The position numbers and the translations under genes are program-made. Positions 25,996 through 37,740 of a stretch of 64,000 bases of DNA are shown here, in pieces. The number at the start of each line of letters is the position of its first letter. The first letter of the stretch is position 1. The DNA is taken from assembly GCF_016086655.4 (NCBI RefSeq), contig NC_052135.2, forward strand, positions 49,587,671 to 49,651,670, in the 5' to 3' direction. Below the pieces are notes generated by a model. That model was given only the letters and a program-made list of their open reading frames with translations. It was not told where the DNA came from and ran no database searches. This DNA comes from Lepeophtheirus salmonis. Lineage: Eukaryota > Arthropoda > Copepoda > Siphonostomatoida > Caligidae.

Positions 25996-26994
25996 TAAAG
26001 CATACTTCAAATACAAAAATCAACTTATTAAATGAAAAATATTTTTTTTCTCCGTTTTGGACCCTCCAATTAAGTTTCATAATTAATGCTATTTTTATTT
26101 ATGAGAGTAAATCTTTTTCGGAATTTAAGGGGTAGAAGATATGTAATGAAGCATGGTCTGAATACTAATTACTCTGGTTGATGATAGAACCACATACAAT
26201 AGTTACTGGGATAATAATAATATGTATATTCTTACGTCTTCTTTATCTTTTCCAAATGATTTCCCCCCCTCCTGCTTATGTTGTTTATTCTGTTCTGTTT
26301 TTTTCCTCTCCTTATTTTGCTCATTCGTGTTTAAGATTGATCTAAATGCGTAGATTGGTATTATGAATAGCTGATAGAAAATCGTACAAACTCATGAAGA
26401 AAAATCCAAACCAAATATGTATTTACCCATTAAGACAAAATTAAGATAGATTGATTTTTACTAAAAGTTGGATGTGGATTCTATTTGTATTATTCGGTAA
26501 ATTATCGTCAATTTCAATTAAAAAGTTATTTGATTCATTCTTTGTAGGCGTTACAAATTGCACTTAAAGAAGGAAAAATTATTACTCCAAATGTAAAAAA
26601 TTATAAATTCATAGATTTTTTAAGTCACACACATCAAACGAAAATTGTAGTTAAAATTACTTGATATCGTGGTTATGCCAGAAGTTAGAATACCAGGCCT
26701 ATTGTTGACCAAACTATATCAACATAAAATTTTGGGTGGAATAATTGAATATGCATAATCGGTAGCATTGCTAGTCATCTTTTTTAGGGGAGGGGCTAGT
26801 TCCCCCTAAATGTTTCTGAAGTTCTTAAATCATATGTTATAAATGAGTCTGATTTTGGTATTATCATACATGGAATCCCAAATGATCGAGCATATTAGTT
26901 GAAATTTATTAAATAGACGTGTAAAATAACCAAGCATATTCCTATGATATATTTTTTGAATTCCGAGATCATTAGAAACCTGTTTTCACCTTTC

Positions 26995-27115
26995 TATATA
27001 TCTCTCCCTCTCTTTCCCCTCTTCTCTTCTCTCTCTGTATCTTTCAACATCCCTCTCTCTGTCTTTTTTTTTCTACCTTCATTTTTTGCTTCTATTCCCT
27101 CTATTCATCCCTGCA
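26995..27115. repeat. Pyrimidine (CT)-rich low-complexity tract
   Basis: About 120 bases are almost entirely C and T on this strand, with CT dinucleotide runs. The ORF at 26944-27132 is a product of this composition and is not a gene. Confidence 0.8.
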
Positions 27116-27359
27116 ACGCGGTCACATTTTGAATGTATATTCATATACTTAATAAATCTATTTATATAAGTAATTATACAACGTTGTTGACAATTTTTGG
27201 GGCTAAGCTCCCCCCCCTACCTAATGATGAAAGCTACCAACGCCCCTGAGTTTAAAGTATTCTTTTACTTAAACCTGTATCCCCTTTCTTGATTTTTACT
27301 GAAGATTTATTTTTTGTTAAATCTCAACTATTGTTTTATTGGTCATTATTTATTCGATC

Positions 27360-27580
27360 CAGTACACTCAAGACCAGCCCTACAAGTCCTTGATACTTTA
27401 AGACCGTCCATCTTTTGTACTGTCAGTAATATAACTGATTTAAAAAATAGAAATAAAGTCATCAAGGACTGAACTTTATAAGCTTAGGACTGATATGCAG
27501 GACTGAACTGTACCGTACCGAGATTGAATGGGACGGCAGCCTTCAGTCCTAAATAAAGATTGACACGTCACTATTCACAA
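27360..27580. repeat. Family C repeat, copy 2 (diverged)
   Basis: It shares AAGACCGTCC-like and AGGACTGAACT-like words with copy 1 and ends with AAGATTGACACGTCACTATT (27556-27575), a diverged form of the family C right terminus. Confidence 0.5.
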
Positions 27581-29031
27581 TATATGTACTATCTAGAAAG
27601 TGTATTACTACTATTATCCTTACCAGTTTTGCTTCAATATCAATGTTTTGGAACCGCTTTCGATATCAAAATCAGTATTGCTATTTTGCTACATTCCTAT
27701 ACTTGTTCGACTAAATTTATAAAAGAAAAATGTTGTTACCCCTTTAGATGAACAATTGGGTCAAATATGACCTGAAAATATCGTTTTCTGAAAATATTTC
27801 CATAAGGTATAATTATAATGGAGCTCTATTTTAAGACATTTATCAAATGACCTTTATTTTGATATGTCATATCTATTTTTTTCAGTCTAAATTATATTTT
27901 AAATAAATTTAGAATTTATAAATATAAATAGATAAAAAATGATCCATTTGTCTACTCTATCATATATGTTATAAATAAAAGAACTTATAATGCGCTTTTA
28001 TTTCTCTTTGCTGTAGTTGGTATTATTTATCAAAAAGTTAAACTGATTTATAAAAAATAAATGCTACTTAAAACAATTTTCTTATTGACTCAATACTTCC
28101 ATTTATGTAGAATTATTCAAACTCTTGACAAACGTAACTGCAATTTAAATAAGTGCCTCTTTCTGTATAATACGTTTAAATTTAACCAAAAAAACTAGGA
28201 AGGAATTAATCTATGTATAAGAGCACTATTATAGTGCAAATTAGCATACTTTAAAAAAAAATTATTGTCCCCGGGATTTTAACCTTTTTCACATATCTAA
28301 TTACTACTTATGAGTAAAGTTACAACGTTCTAAGATTAAAAAGTATAATTTTTGAATAAAAAAGAAAAATTGGTTGGGTTTATGGTTCTATGTGAAATTA
28401 CGTGCGTTCTTTGTTACACAATTATGAGAAAAACTGCGAAAAGGAGATTCAAGTAATTATCGAGAACTTTTTTGTAAAATACATAACAAAATTATGATGT
28501 CTAAATTAATAAAGCAAAGTTTGCTTGGATGCTTGTCTAGGATTTATGTTCGAATGTTCTCTTAATATTTTATAACTGTGTGACTACATGATCTTAGAAA
28601 TATTAATTTAGAACCAAGCTTAGTGTGTCTTACTGAAAAGAAAAGAAATAGCGCATACATATTAGCATTTTTACAGTATTAAAGAACAGTTTTTTTTGTC
28701 TGTTTGTCTACCCTAGTAAATCCTAGCAATTCCAGTTATTCATGCTTGTGAATATTTAAAATCATGAATTATTTCCTGCACTTAAAAATGCTATTTTGAA
28801 TGAAAATTATTCTTCTCCTCTGTATATAAATATATTTTTCTTCATTTTTGATTATAAGAGGCAGCTGATGTCGACAAAAGTGTTTTCTATCAATAAAAAA
28901 TATTATGTGTATATGTTATCTAAAATATAGTATATATTTTTTTGAGATATATTTGCCTGATTATGATAATTCATACACTAAAAATGAAATGCTTAATTAA
29001 TTAACTAATTAATATCTCTTATTTTTTGCAG

Positions 29032-29415
29032 GAATAATTTCTACAGGATCTGTGAAAATCCTAAATTTGAATGTACCTGATCTCATTGAAGTAGGAACAA
29101 GTGACATCGAACTTGACTGTCAATACAACTATGAGGAAGATGAAAAAGTACAATTAGATATCAAATGGTACTTTGAAAATGATCCCTCACCATTTTATCA
29201 ATGGGTTCCTGGCCAAATGGATCGGCCACAAGTGATTGGGGATACATTTAAAGATCATTTAGATTTGAATCATTCAGTGAGTGATGAGGATGATTTTAAA
29301 AGATATCGAGCACTTCTCATCAAGGAGCCTACTGTTAACCTCTCGGGGGTTTATACGTGCAAAGTCTCCAGTTTCCTTAGTGAGGATGTTAAGCAGAAGG
29401 AAATGATTATTTACT
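29032..29415 (+). CDS. Ig-domain gene, coding exon 2 (first Ig domain)
   Basis: This exon encodes residues 14-142 of the model, bounded by acceptor TTTTTTGCAG and donor GTAAGT at 29416, phase 1 at both ends. It carries a complete Ig V-like domain: VPDLIEVG on strand A, DIELDCQYNY with Cys43, IKWYF with Trp59, FYQWVPG, RPQVIGDTF, then LSGVYTCKV with Cys123. The SGVYTC motif is the canonical F-strand signature. The spacing FYQWVPG...RPQV and the VP-G-L-C-Y start resemble Beat-family Ig1 domains. Sequons NHS (N93) and NLS (N116) fit an extracellular domain. Codon use and GC content differ visibly from the surrounding intron, so this is the most secure exon in the window. Confidence 0.92.
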
Positions 29416-29701
29416 GTAAGTTTTTTTAGCTTTTATTTATAAAAAAGACCTATAAAATGTACAACTGAATCACGGAACATTATTCATCCGGAATAAAGAC
29501 GGAATTTTTCAATGTTCCCATATGAGTCAATTTTTATTTTATTCTTACAATAACAAATAAGAGTAAAGTAAGGACTGAATAAATTATATTTAACATGTCT
29601 AAAAATGTCAATTCACTAATTTCAGCATAAATTTGTCCTCCTCTCATTTGTTTTATTCATTTTTTTTCAACTCAAAAACCAATAACATAATACATATAAC
29701 G

Positions 29702-30262
29702 TTGAATGGGCGAGCAATCATTTAAGCAACATTAATTTCAGCGAGTCTCATCTTAGCAAGGTTCATTTGTGCAAGCATTTTCAAATAGTGAACTAAGAGT
29801 AGCTATAGACTATATGGACTATCTATAGTTTATTTTGTCCTTTAAGAATGTTTAATATTTATTCATTAAAGAAGCTAACATATTGATAAATGAGCTCCCA
29901 AGAAGATCCTTTTTTTTTTAAATACTACTCTGCACGTAACTATAGATTGAAGTGTTTGAATGCCATCCCGCTCAAGAAGTATTTTAAACTCATCCCCCCG
30001 AAGAAGCTCGTGGAGTCGAGACAAAATCTAAGAAGAGCCACAGTTGCTCCAGCTATGATTTGAAACATTGCACTTGTGAGTGATGCAATTTCATAATAAT
30101 GTCATTTATCTTGTATTATTTACTATATGAAAATGTCGCTGAAATGAACAACGATGAAAAAAGCGCACCAAAATGAATAATTGATGAAATAAATGTTGCT
30201 AAGACGACACTTACTGAAATTAACGTTGCTCCAATGAACGGACATGCGTTGAATGTTGTTCA
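29702..30262. repeat. Foldback-like element with degenerate inverted arms
   Basis: The left arm (29702-29785) includes ATTAATTTCAGCGAGTCTCA and TCTTAGCAAGGTTCATTT. The inverse complement of the right arm (about 30150-30262) reads GTTAATTTCAGTAAGTGTCG and then TCTTAGCAACATTTATTT, in the same order and at similar spacing. The right arm also repeats a GCTGAAATGAAC-like word at roughly 30-base intervals. No protein is encoded. It is likely a decayed non-autonomous element. Confidence 0.6.
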
Positions 30263-30879
30263 TTTTCAATGAATTACTAACGAACAATGTATCTAAATAC
30301 AAAGTATGCACTAAGCACAGTAGGAGTATAAACTTTATAAAAGAAAAATTGATTTATTAGACTTTAATCGCTTCCTATACGTTCTTTTCAATTTTATCCT
30401 TAATATAATTTTTCTTGTGACCAGTAATTTTTCAAAGTTTTAAGTGTAACTTGCGGTGTCTCAAAGGGTAGAATCAGAATAATATTTTAGTATAAATGAT
30501 AGATAGTTAGATGATAAATTTTAATGTTATCTTATATGCTTTTTTGCGGTAAAAATATGGTGGCTTGCTCTAGTGTTGATGGATTACAACTGTCCCATAG
30601 GTTTTTTTACATGATATACATACAGCCTAGATATATTTTTGGTCAATGTTTACTTTTTTGTAAACAAGCGACTAAGAGGGGCAAAATAATGCAACTCCCT
30701 GAATGGTAATTTTATTAAATAAAAAAATAATATACGAATGTTTATCACATTGAAGGCACTGTCAAAATTCATCTAAGCATGCCCCATTTTTGTAAACAAC
30801 AAGCTACAGACTGTCACGCCACCTTGCAGATTATATATATATTTTTAGTTTGTACAATGTACAGATCTTGTTATAGCCT

Positions 30880-31185
30880 TGTATTCTAATTTCCAGAGTG
30901 AGTTGAGATACCCGAGAATATTAACTGTAGGTTATAACCTTTATTTGAATTACGAGAATTCATTCGGCCCTGATATGGTACATTCTAAATAAAATTTATC
31001 AATTAGTCATTATTAAATGATGCCAACCTTGAATTTTTGCTACTTATAGCTCATTTTCCAACGGATTAATATGAATATTTTTGATATAATTTATAAGTTT
31101 ATTCATCAAAGAAAACAAATGCAATCAAGATTCAATTTAGAGAAAAAATATTTCTAGCTTGATTTTGTGCTGCCGAGCCATTTAT
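30880..31185 (+). repeat. Dispersed repeat family A, copy 3
   Basis: Family A landmarks appear in order: CCTTGTATTCTAATTTCCAG (30878-30897), GAGTTGAGATACCCGAGAAT, CATTCGGCCCTGATATGG and the tail GCTTGATTTTGTGCTGCCGA near 31157. One of the better-preserved copies in its 3' half. Confidence 0.65.
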
Positions 31186-32399
31186 ATCTATGTGTACATA
31201 CCTGAGCTATAGTCCATATTTGGTGATTCATGTATTTTCTATTTCTTCTACAAATTTCCTTTATAGAAAAATAGAGATTCATATCGTTTGTTCGTTGAAG
31301 ATTTTTTTTTATAATAAGGAAAATAAATACAATTTTAAATTTGTTAAAAAAGCCCAAAAAGCAATTCTTTATGTTACAAAGAATTTAATTAATTACATAT
31401 ATTGAAAATTATACTTATATTTATAGTATAAAAGGTTAAGTATACCCATGTTTAAATAATTTAGAATGAAGTAGAAGCGTTTCTTGCCAATATTTTTACT
31501 TAATATCCATGTACGTTTTTTTTTCTTCATAGTAATAAATTGCGAAAAAAAAACAATTTTTTTTTCTTCTCGCTTCAAATTTAATTAAAATTGATGATAA
31601 GGGTCATAGAGTTTGACTTTTCCCGTGTTGAAATGAATGAATATATTTCCCAATTCATATTTTTTTTAATAAAATAATAAAAAAGTCAAATACTTAGGTC
31701 ACTAATTGCGTATAATAAAACATTCGTTGTTTTGTAAATTATAAAAAAAAAAAAAAAGTAGGAATTGAAAAATGACGTTGTGTTACTGACGCCTAGAAGA
31801 ATGTTTTGGGAGGAAAGTCGGTTAGCACGTCGTTACCTTTATTGTATCACGCAATTTTTCCCCCGAAAAGAAAGAGGAAATGTGGTAGTTAGCCAAATAA
31901 GTGAATCATACGAAATTATATTTATCTTTTAAGTACTCATTGTTACATTATTTCTATGCAATTTTTAAAATGAATTACAAATAAATATACAATAATATTA
32001 AAATCCTACATAATTTTTTGTTCTATACTGTATTATAACATTACCTTGTAATATTTCATTAAAAGCGTAGCTACACATTTGTATATCATAGCCAAAATTT
32101 CTTCATAGAAGTAATAAGATAGCCAATATACATATATATATATACAAGGGATCAAAGAGAAACTGTGTTATTGTCCTTTTGGAAACGGAGATAAAGTGTA
32201 AGTTAATACTTCGTTTATTTATCGAAAATAGTAAGTTATGAAATAGCTATGACGTATCAAGTGAGACGAGTGAAAGAGCAGCTGATCACAAAATATATAG
32301 GGTATTTTAAAGTTAGCAAGGAACGCTGTTTTAGATGTAACTATCTTCTGTATATATATAATATAGATTGTGTGTGTAGATATCCTTTATACGTTCTCA

Positions 32400-32900
32400 C
32401 ACCATTGAACCTAGGAGGCTGAAATTGACCTTAGACAGGCTAAGACGGGGTGTTGATTTTTGAGGAGGTCACATAAGGGGGCTTATGCTATACCCAAAAT
32501 CCAAAAACCCTTTTTTGCAGCTCAAGGATAATAGATAGGGGGTTGAGTTATTTATCAAATAGTGATAGGCGTTTCGAATACAGCTATACGAATTACTACA
32601 TTTTTCTAAATTTAATCGAAATCAAAAAAGTTATGGGCAAAAAACGAAATCGTTGAAAATTTACTATTTACCTTCCTTAACTGGATTGATACAGTGTGAA
32701 GAATCCATGAGAATAAGAATTATAATTATCGGTGTCTTTTTAAAAAACAACAAATATTCAAATAATAATTATTAGTATATATAATTATTTTCTGAATATT
32801 TTTTTTAATTTTCTCAATTAATTAAACCATTTTCAATGTGATTTCCCTCTCCCTCCTTAGCTCGAGCAACGCTGGGTAACCCGTAGCTTGTATTTTATAA
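32400..32900. repeat. Possible dispersed repeat, class unknown
   Basis: The stretch is less AT-rich at its start (CCTAGGAGGCTGAAATTGAC, about 32410) and at its end (CTCGAGCAACGCTGGGTAAC, about 32862). Such phrases are common in widespread invertebrate repeats. No TIR or coding potential was found, so the call is tentative. Confidence 0.3.
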
Positions 32901-32984
32901 AATTAGATACAAACAGCTTTGAGAGGAATGAAATAACTCGTATCTAGGAAGGCCATATGAAAGAATTATTCTGGTGTCAGCGCC

Positions 32985-33075
32985 GGCTTAGCGCCACTGC
33001 AACCTGTGTAACCGCAGTGAATTTACACTTTCATGGGTCTCAATCTGTGCCCGTGTTAGAGGGAGGGGGCAATTT
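32985..33075. other. Short GC-rich patch
   Basis: The patch includes GCGCCGGCTTAGCGCCACTG and GTAACCGCAGTGAATTTACA. It contrasts sharply with flanking DNA and could be a transposon terminus. No second terminus was found and the overlapping ORF has no recognisable domain. Confidence 0.3.
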
Positions 33076-33969
33076 TTTATCAATAAAAGTAATACTGGCA
33101 ATTTATAAAAATGTTCTAAATGGTTCTGCATATTATTTTCTAAAAAAATAAGATTCAAATTTTCTAAAGGAAATAAAAAAAGGAAACCACATTTTTATCA
33201 ATGCTCCATACCCTACTCACCTCACTCTACCTGGCTTCAGTTATTACCCCATACCCAAATTAGGATTTTAGTTCATTTTACATAGGACACTCAAAAATTT
33301 ATGACCGTTCCTGATATTGATCCTAACATCTACATCAAGGACATTTACTTATAACTCCCCAAGCAATCCTTAGTGTTACTCTCCGTTTTTCATGATCACA
33401 CGCTAGTGATTACTTTATACTTAAAGGCTCTCTTATCAAAATTAAATCATGATGAAAAGAACTTTGAAAAATATTGTTTTGATTGCCAACTACTAAAAAT
33501 CTTACACGCAAGTCAATCCTTAGAATTTACAGCTTTAACTATACATTGTATGTTTTTTATGTACATATGTTAATTTCTTGTAAATTGTATCTGCAACTAT
33601 CGTTTGCAGAGTTCTAAGAACTATTTCATATAATATCTTTCTTTGATTTCCATTGTATTGCGGTAAAAACTAAGGCTTTTTTGTTGACACAATTTAACAT
33701 GTTGGCCAAAATGTTTTATTATACTATATTTTTTTGGTCATAAAATTATCATTGATGTCATATATTTGACATTCTGCTAAGTCATCGATAACCATATAAA
33801 TAGTAAAATAAAAATTGGATTGATTACAAAATGAATATATCGGAATCGGTAATGATATTAATTGTGAGAGATAATTGATTTATGACATTTTTTTAACCTT
33901 AAATGCACAGGGTAGGTTTCTTTGATTCTGTACATAAGGAGTTTAAAATAATTTTGTGCCGCTTATAAA

Positions 33970-34755
33970 TATTTATTTACTTATATGTGGCGTGTTAACA
34001 AGCAAATAATCTTGAACAAAATCAAGAAAATGAGCGATTTGCAATAAATTAAAATCGTGTGTATTTGGGAATGTAAAAAAAAAAAAACGAAAATTTACCT
34101 GGTAATCCGAATACTTTGAAGAACATCTTAAATGGGAGTAGCTAAGTTGTCATGGCGTTTCATTAGATCAGCTACAAGGAGGGAGGAAAAGGAAATACTT
34201 GTACACAAGGATATTGGGAAGAATTACTCCAATGTCTATCCTCAATTGTACATTGATTCCAACAAGGACTACAATTATAAGTGAATGTTGTAGTAAAGGA
34301 GGTTCAGAACTCAGAAGTTAAATAATAATGATAACATCTAAGAAAAATAATATTCATTCTTCAGATTACCAATTCAAAAAGACGGGCCTGCAGAAAAATA
34401 CATACGATCTATATCAATATTCATATATACATTCGGCCCAATATATGAGTCAACTAGATGTTGTGTTTTCATATTTATGAAATAAGTTAGAATACCCAAG
34501 AGTTTTAGTTATAGTTTATAACTTTTACTTGTTTTATGTGACTAAATTTGGTCCTGATAAGGCCCCTTTCAAATAATTTTTTGATGATCAATTTTGCCTA
34601 ATCTACATACAATTTGCATTGCCTTCAAACAGTTAATAATAGTAGTTGGTTATAGAAACTCACGATAATTCCCCAAAGAATACAAATATTATCCATTCTC
34701 ATTTATTTAAAATAATAATTCTAGCTGGATTTTGTGTTGATGGGCAAAATATGTA
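33970..34755 (+). repeat. Dispersed repeat family A, copy 4, interrupted by family B
   Basis: The family A head AATCTTGAACAAAATCAAGA lies at about 34009 and the rest resumes near 34430 (CATTCGGCCCAATATATGAG). It continues to AACTCACGATAATTCCCCAA and ends with GCTGGATTTTGTGTTGATGG near 34740. The middle is occupied by a family B copy. Confidence 0.65.
34085..34420 (-). repeat. Dispersed repeat family B, copy 3 (inside family A)
   Basis: The family B core appears inverted: CATGGCGTTTCATTAGATCA at about 34151. It begins with TTTACCTGGTAATCCGAATA and ends near AAAATACATACGATCTATAT. It aligns along most of its length with the copy at 56165-56500. Confidence 0.6.
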
Positions 34756-36419
34756 ATTTTGGACCTGTGAAAAAAATAACATTTTTTTAAGCATTCTTAT
34801 CCATCCGTATTTTCCCCCATGCTTTAAGGTGTCAAGAGCATTAATATTATTATTTTTTTTTTGGTATAGGTTTTTCAAAACTGCTCTGTAAATATAAAAC
34901 TTACAATGTAATATTAAAGAAAACAGTTAAGGTGATGTGCACTAAACGCAGGACCTATAATTTATCCGCTGATTTTTTTTTTTTTTTGCTAAGAAGCTAT
35001 TTTGCAAATAAATATAAAATTTTTGGAAAAAATGATATTAATAAATAATCCAATTAAAGGGCATTTAAATAACGTTGACATGAAATCCTTCTTATGTATT
35101 TAAATATATTTTGTTTATATGCCGTCATTAAGTCATAAGTCACAACTTATATGTACATACATTGTATTATGCAATATAATTTGCATTATATCCATTGAAC
35201 TTTCTAGAAATTTTGCAATAGTATGTAGAAAAAAATCAACTTGTGAAGTATACATTGTCTGTCCTTCCATGATTTCCAAAACCACAGATTTACTGACATA
35301 ACTTCTTGCTAAACCAATCATAAATAACATCAAATTATTATTATAATAATACTATTGTTATCATAATTTTGCAACAATTTATGATTTTTAAACAAAAGAA
35401 AGAAAATTTTACCATGATATTTCATTTTGTATATATATATGTTAATGTATTTCAAATATTCCTTGCTTTTAATTTGAAAGACTCTCTTTTCCATCACATT
35501 TATGGAACAGGTTTCATTCATAGAGAAAGAAATACATAAATGTGACAAGATGTAAAAATTATTGAGCAGTAGTATCAGCTGATAAAAGGGTATGCCATGA
35601 TGTCATGTTTATTTGTTTTTCATACATTCACACTCGACAATTTAGGGACACTGTTTTCGAATTCAATTCTTAATTGACCGTCGAATAATTTTTTTAATTG
35701 TGTGCTACACTTCTTCACAACGTATTTTGACAATATGATACATTTTGCATTGTAAGCTTCTTTTGATATATTTTTTCATGTGTTTCATGATTTTCAACTA
35801 TTGAAAAAAAAAATCTTTTAGGGAAAATTTCGTTATAGATTTTTGAAAGATTTTCTTAAATAATTATATTTTAGATAATTTATTTTGATAATTAAGAATC
35901 TTTATAAGATTTTAAAGAATTTTGTACTTTAATTTATTTTTTTTTCTATTTTTTTCAATGGTAGAAAAATTATAGAACACATCAAAATATAGTCCAACAT
36001 TTATTATAAGTCAAGTACAAAATTACAATGCGAACTTTGTGGACATTTGTACAAACATTATTAAAAATCAGAATAATTCGGGAATAAAATATAACATTTT
36101 CTTTTTCATGAGATATCGTGTATACATACAGCCTATTTGGTTTTTATAAACTTATTTTGGTTCATTTTGAGCTTCATATTCCGAATTACTCTTTAATGTT
36201 TACAATATATAGTTTAAAAATATCATTTGATCTAAAATACTTATTTTGGCCCGATATCCCCCCCCCATCGTTTATAATTTATTATATCATTTTTGTTAAC
36301 TATGACAGAAAGTTTTTGCAAAAATTAATTGCAATTTGAGCTGCTTACAAAGGAATAATCAAAATATATTTTATTAATCCATAAATATATGTAAATTATA
36401 ATATAGTTTAAGACTAAAA

Positions 36420-36485
36420 ATGTAATCTAGACTTAATTTTGTAAAATAATAATTTTTACTTGTTTTAGTGTTGACATGATTTTTT
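36420..36485 (+). repeat. Family A tail fragment
   Basis: A family A-like end ACTTGTTTTAGTGTTGACAT (36458-36477) lies 50 bases before the exon 3 acceptor. The match is short. Confidence 0.35.
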
Positions 36486-36527
36486 GATTATTGTTTTTTA
36501 AAAATATATTATATAATTTTTTTCCAG

Positions 36528-36648
36528 CTCCTGCTTCCTCTGTTATATTTGAACAAGATCGTTCGCAGAACGGGCATCAAGTGAACATCACATGTCACGC
36601 AAATGGAATCTTTCCTCAACCACAAATTAAATTGACTTGGGGATCATA
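36528..36648 (+). CDS. Ig-domain gene, coding exon 3 (first half of second Ig domain)
   Basis: The exon continues the phase-1 junction (T|CT gives Ser142) and encodes PASSVIFEQDRSQNGHQVNI, then TCHANGIFPQPQIKLTWGS, to the donor GTAAGT at 36649 (phase 2). It holds strands A to C of a second Ig domain: Cys164 in NITCHANG, the FP.P.I.L.W pattern and Trp179. Asn161 in NIT is a sequon. The GIFPQP motif is typical of C-type Ig domains following the first domain in Beat and related proteins. The acceptor is preceded by a good T-rich tract. It was found by matching phase and Ig pattern, not by ORF length. Confidence 0.85.
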
Positions 36649-36680
36649 GTAAGTTGTTTTATTTCGATAACAAAAGTACT

Positions 36681-37557
36681 TACCGGGTGATCCGTAAAAT
36701 CTGAACACTTTGAATTAAAATCTTATAAACGTTAAAAATATAATTTATAATTTAACAAAATAATTTCAACAAAATTAATAGGATAAATAGATACGAGTCT
36801 GAGTTATTTAATCATTAATGTAGATCCCCTTAGTTGCAATAATTGTTTCCAGGTTGCGGCAGAGGGCCTGGCGCCCGCTGTGGATGTTGTCCTATATCAT
36901 GGTGCCCCAGTGCTGGATAAAAGTGGCATTGAAAGCCTTGGTGTTTGGATGACGAACACTGAAGGCCTTTTCCTAGACATGAAACCAAAGTATGTTGTCG
37001 AAGGGGTTGGAATCATGGCTATAGGGGGCCAAAAATGTCAAAAAAGAGTCTTGTAACGGAGGAGATGGGGTTCTAACATTGCTGGTGTCAAAGGTGGCTT
37101 CTCCATCCTCAAAAAGTTATTTCCACACACTTTTTTGATAGATCTCTGGACATTTTGGAGTAAAACCCCGAGATCTGTTGCATGTGTCCACATGGAATTG
37201 AGGGGATTGACCTGGGCTGTTTTCTTTAACTCCTGCGGGTCCAGTTTGTCCTCTTTGACCGATCCCTTCTTCCTCTCCAACGTTTCGGACTTACTGCTGA
37301 CGGCGTAGACGGTGGTCTTGAGGACGCCCAACTACTTGTAAATTTCCGTCGGAGTTTTTCCAGCGTCAAGCAGTGCGCGAATGAAAATTTGTCGATCACG
37401 TTCAAGTGTCATTTTCTCAACTTGTACTTCGACTAGAGAACTTGGATTTTTTTTTGCAACTAATTGTTTATGGTTTAATAGAACAAATATGTATTAATTT
37501 CAATCACTCAACATTAATTAATTAGTTATTGCTCAGATTTCAATGAACCACCCGGTA
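36681..37557 (-). mobile_element. Deleted mariner-like element inside intron 3
   Basis: Terminal inverted repeats TACCGGGTGATCCGTAAAAT and, at the right end read inverted, TACCGGGTGGTTCATTGAAA sit at the borders, with TA on each side as expected for Tc1/mariner insertion. The minus strand starts MTLERDRQIFIRALLDAGKT at 37412, reaches an in-frame TAG near 37333, and continues as a 97-residue stretch (37331-37038) with LGVLKTTVYAVSS and ERKKGSVKEDKL, the N-terminal DNA-binding part of a mariner-like transposase. It then passes to C-terminal remnants (36840-37010, for example a RNLETIIATKG-like frame). The catalytic core is missing, so the element cannot encode its own transposase. It makes up most of the intron. 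Confidence 0.85.
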
Positions 37558-37740
37558 GACCTGAAGGGCAAACGACCTCACATTCAATTTTTTCTTTCTC
37601 GTTTATTTTTTAGTTCAAAAAATAATAAGGCAATTATGTTATAACTGTTTCGACCAACTTAAGAAATATAATTACTCTTTTTTTTTTGTCAAAGTAAACT
37701 TCAACTTTTATTTAATCTTTCTTATTTCAAAATTTAATAG

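Larger units (their letters stand above)
10082..29031 (+). other. Intron 1 of the Ig-domain gene (about 19 kb)
   Basis: The intron runs from the donor GTAAGA to the acceptor TTTTTTGCAG at 29022-29031 and has phase 1. It is AT-rich and contains repeat-family copies, four mariner-derived relics, three short hairpins and an unexplained open frame at 15109-15447; each is listed separately. Long first introns are common in arthropod Ig-superfamily neuronal genes and often hold enhancers. No enhancer could be identified from sequence alone. Confidence 0.55.
29416..36527 (+). other. Intron 2 of the Ig-domain gene (about 7.1 kb)
   Basis: It runs from GTAAGT at 29416 to the acceptor TTTTTTTCCAG ending 36527, in phase 1. 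It holds a foldback-like repeat (29702-30262), family A and B copies and AT-rich DNA with no other coding pattern. From about 34760 to 36420 nothing but AT-rich sequence with short chance ORFs is seen. Confidence 0.7.

Noticed and set aside
26944..27132. 62-codon ORF rich in Ser/Pro/Phe
   Set aside because: Product of a pyrimidine-rich low-complexity tract.
27181..27250. Terminus-like CCAACGCCCCTG suggesting another hAT-like element
   Set aside because: Only the right-end word is seen; no matching left end or duplication was found nearby.
30123..30311. 62-codon minus-strand ORF
   Set aside because: It lies within the right arm of the foldback-like repeat and its frame follows the periodic word.
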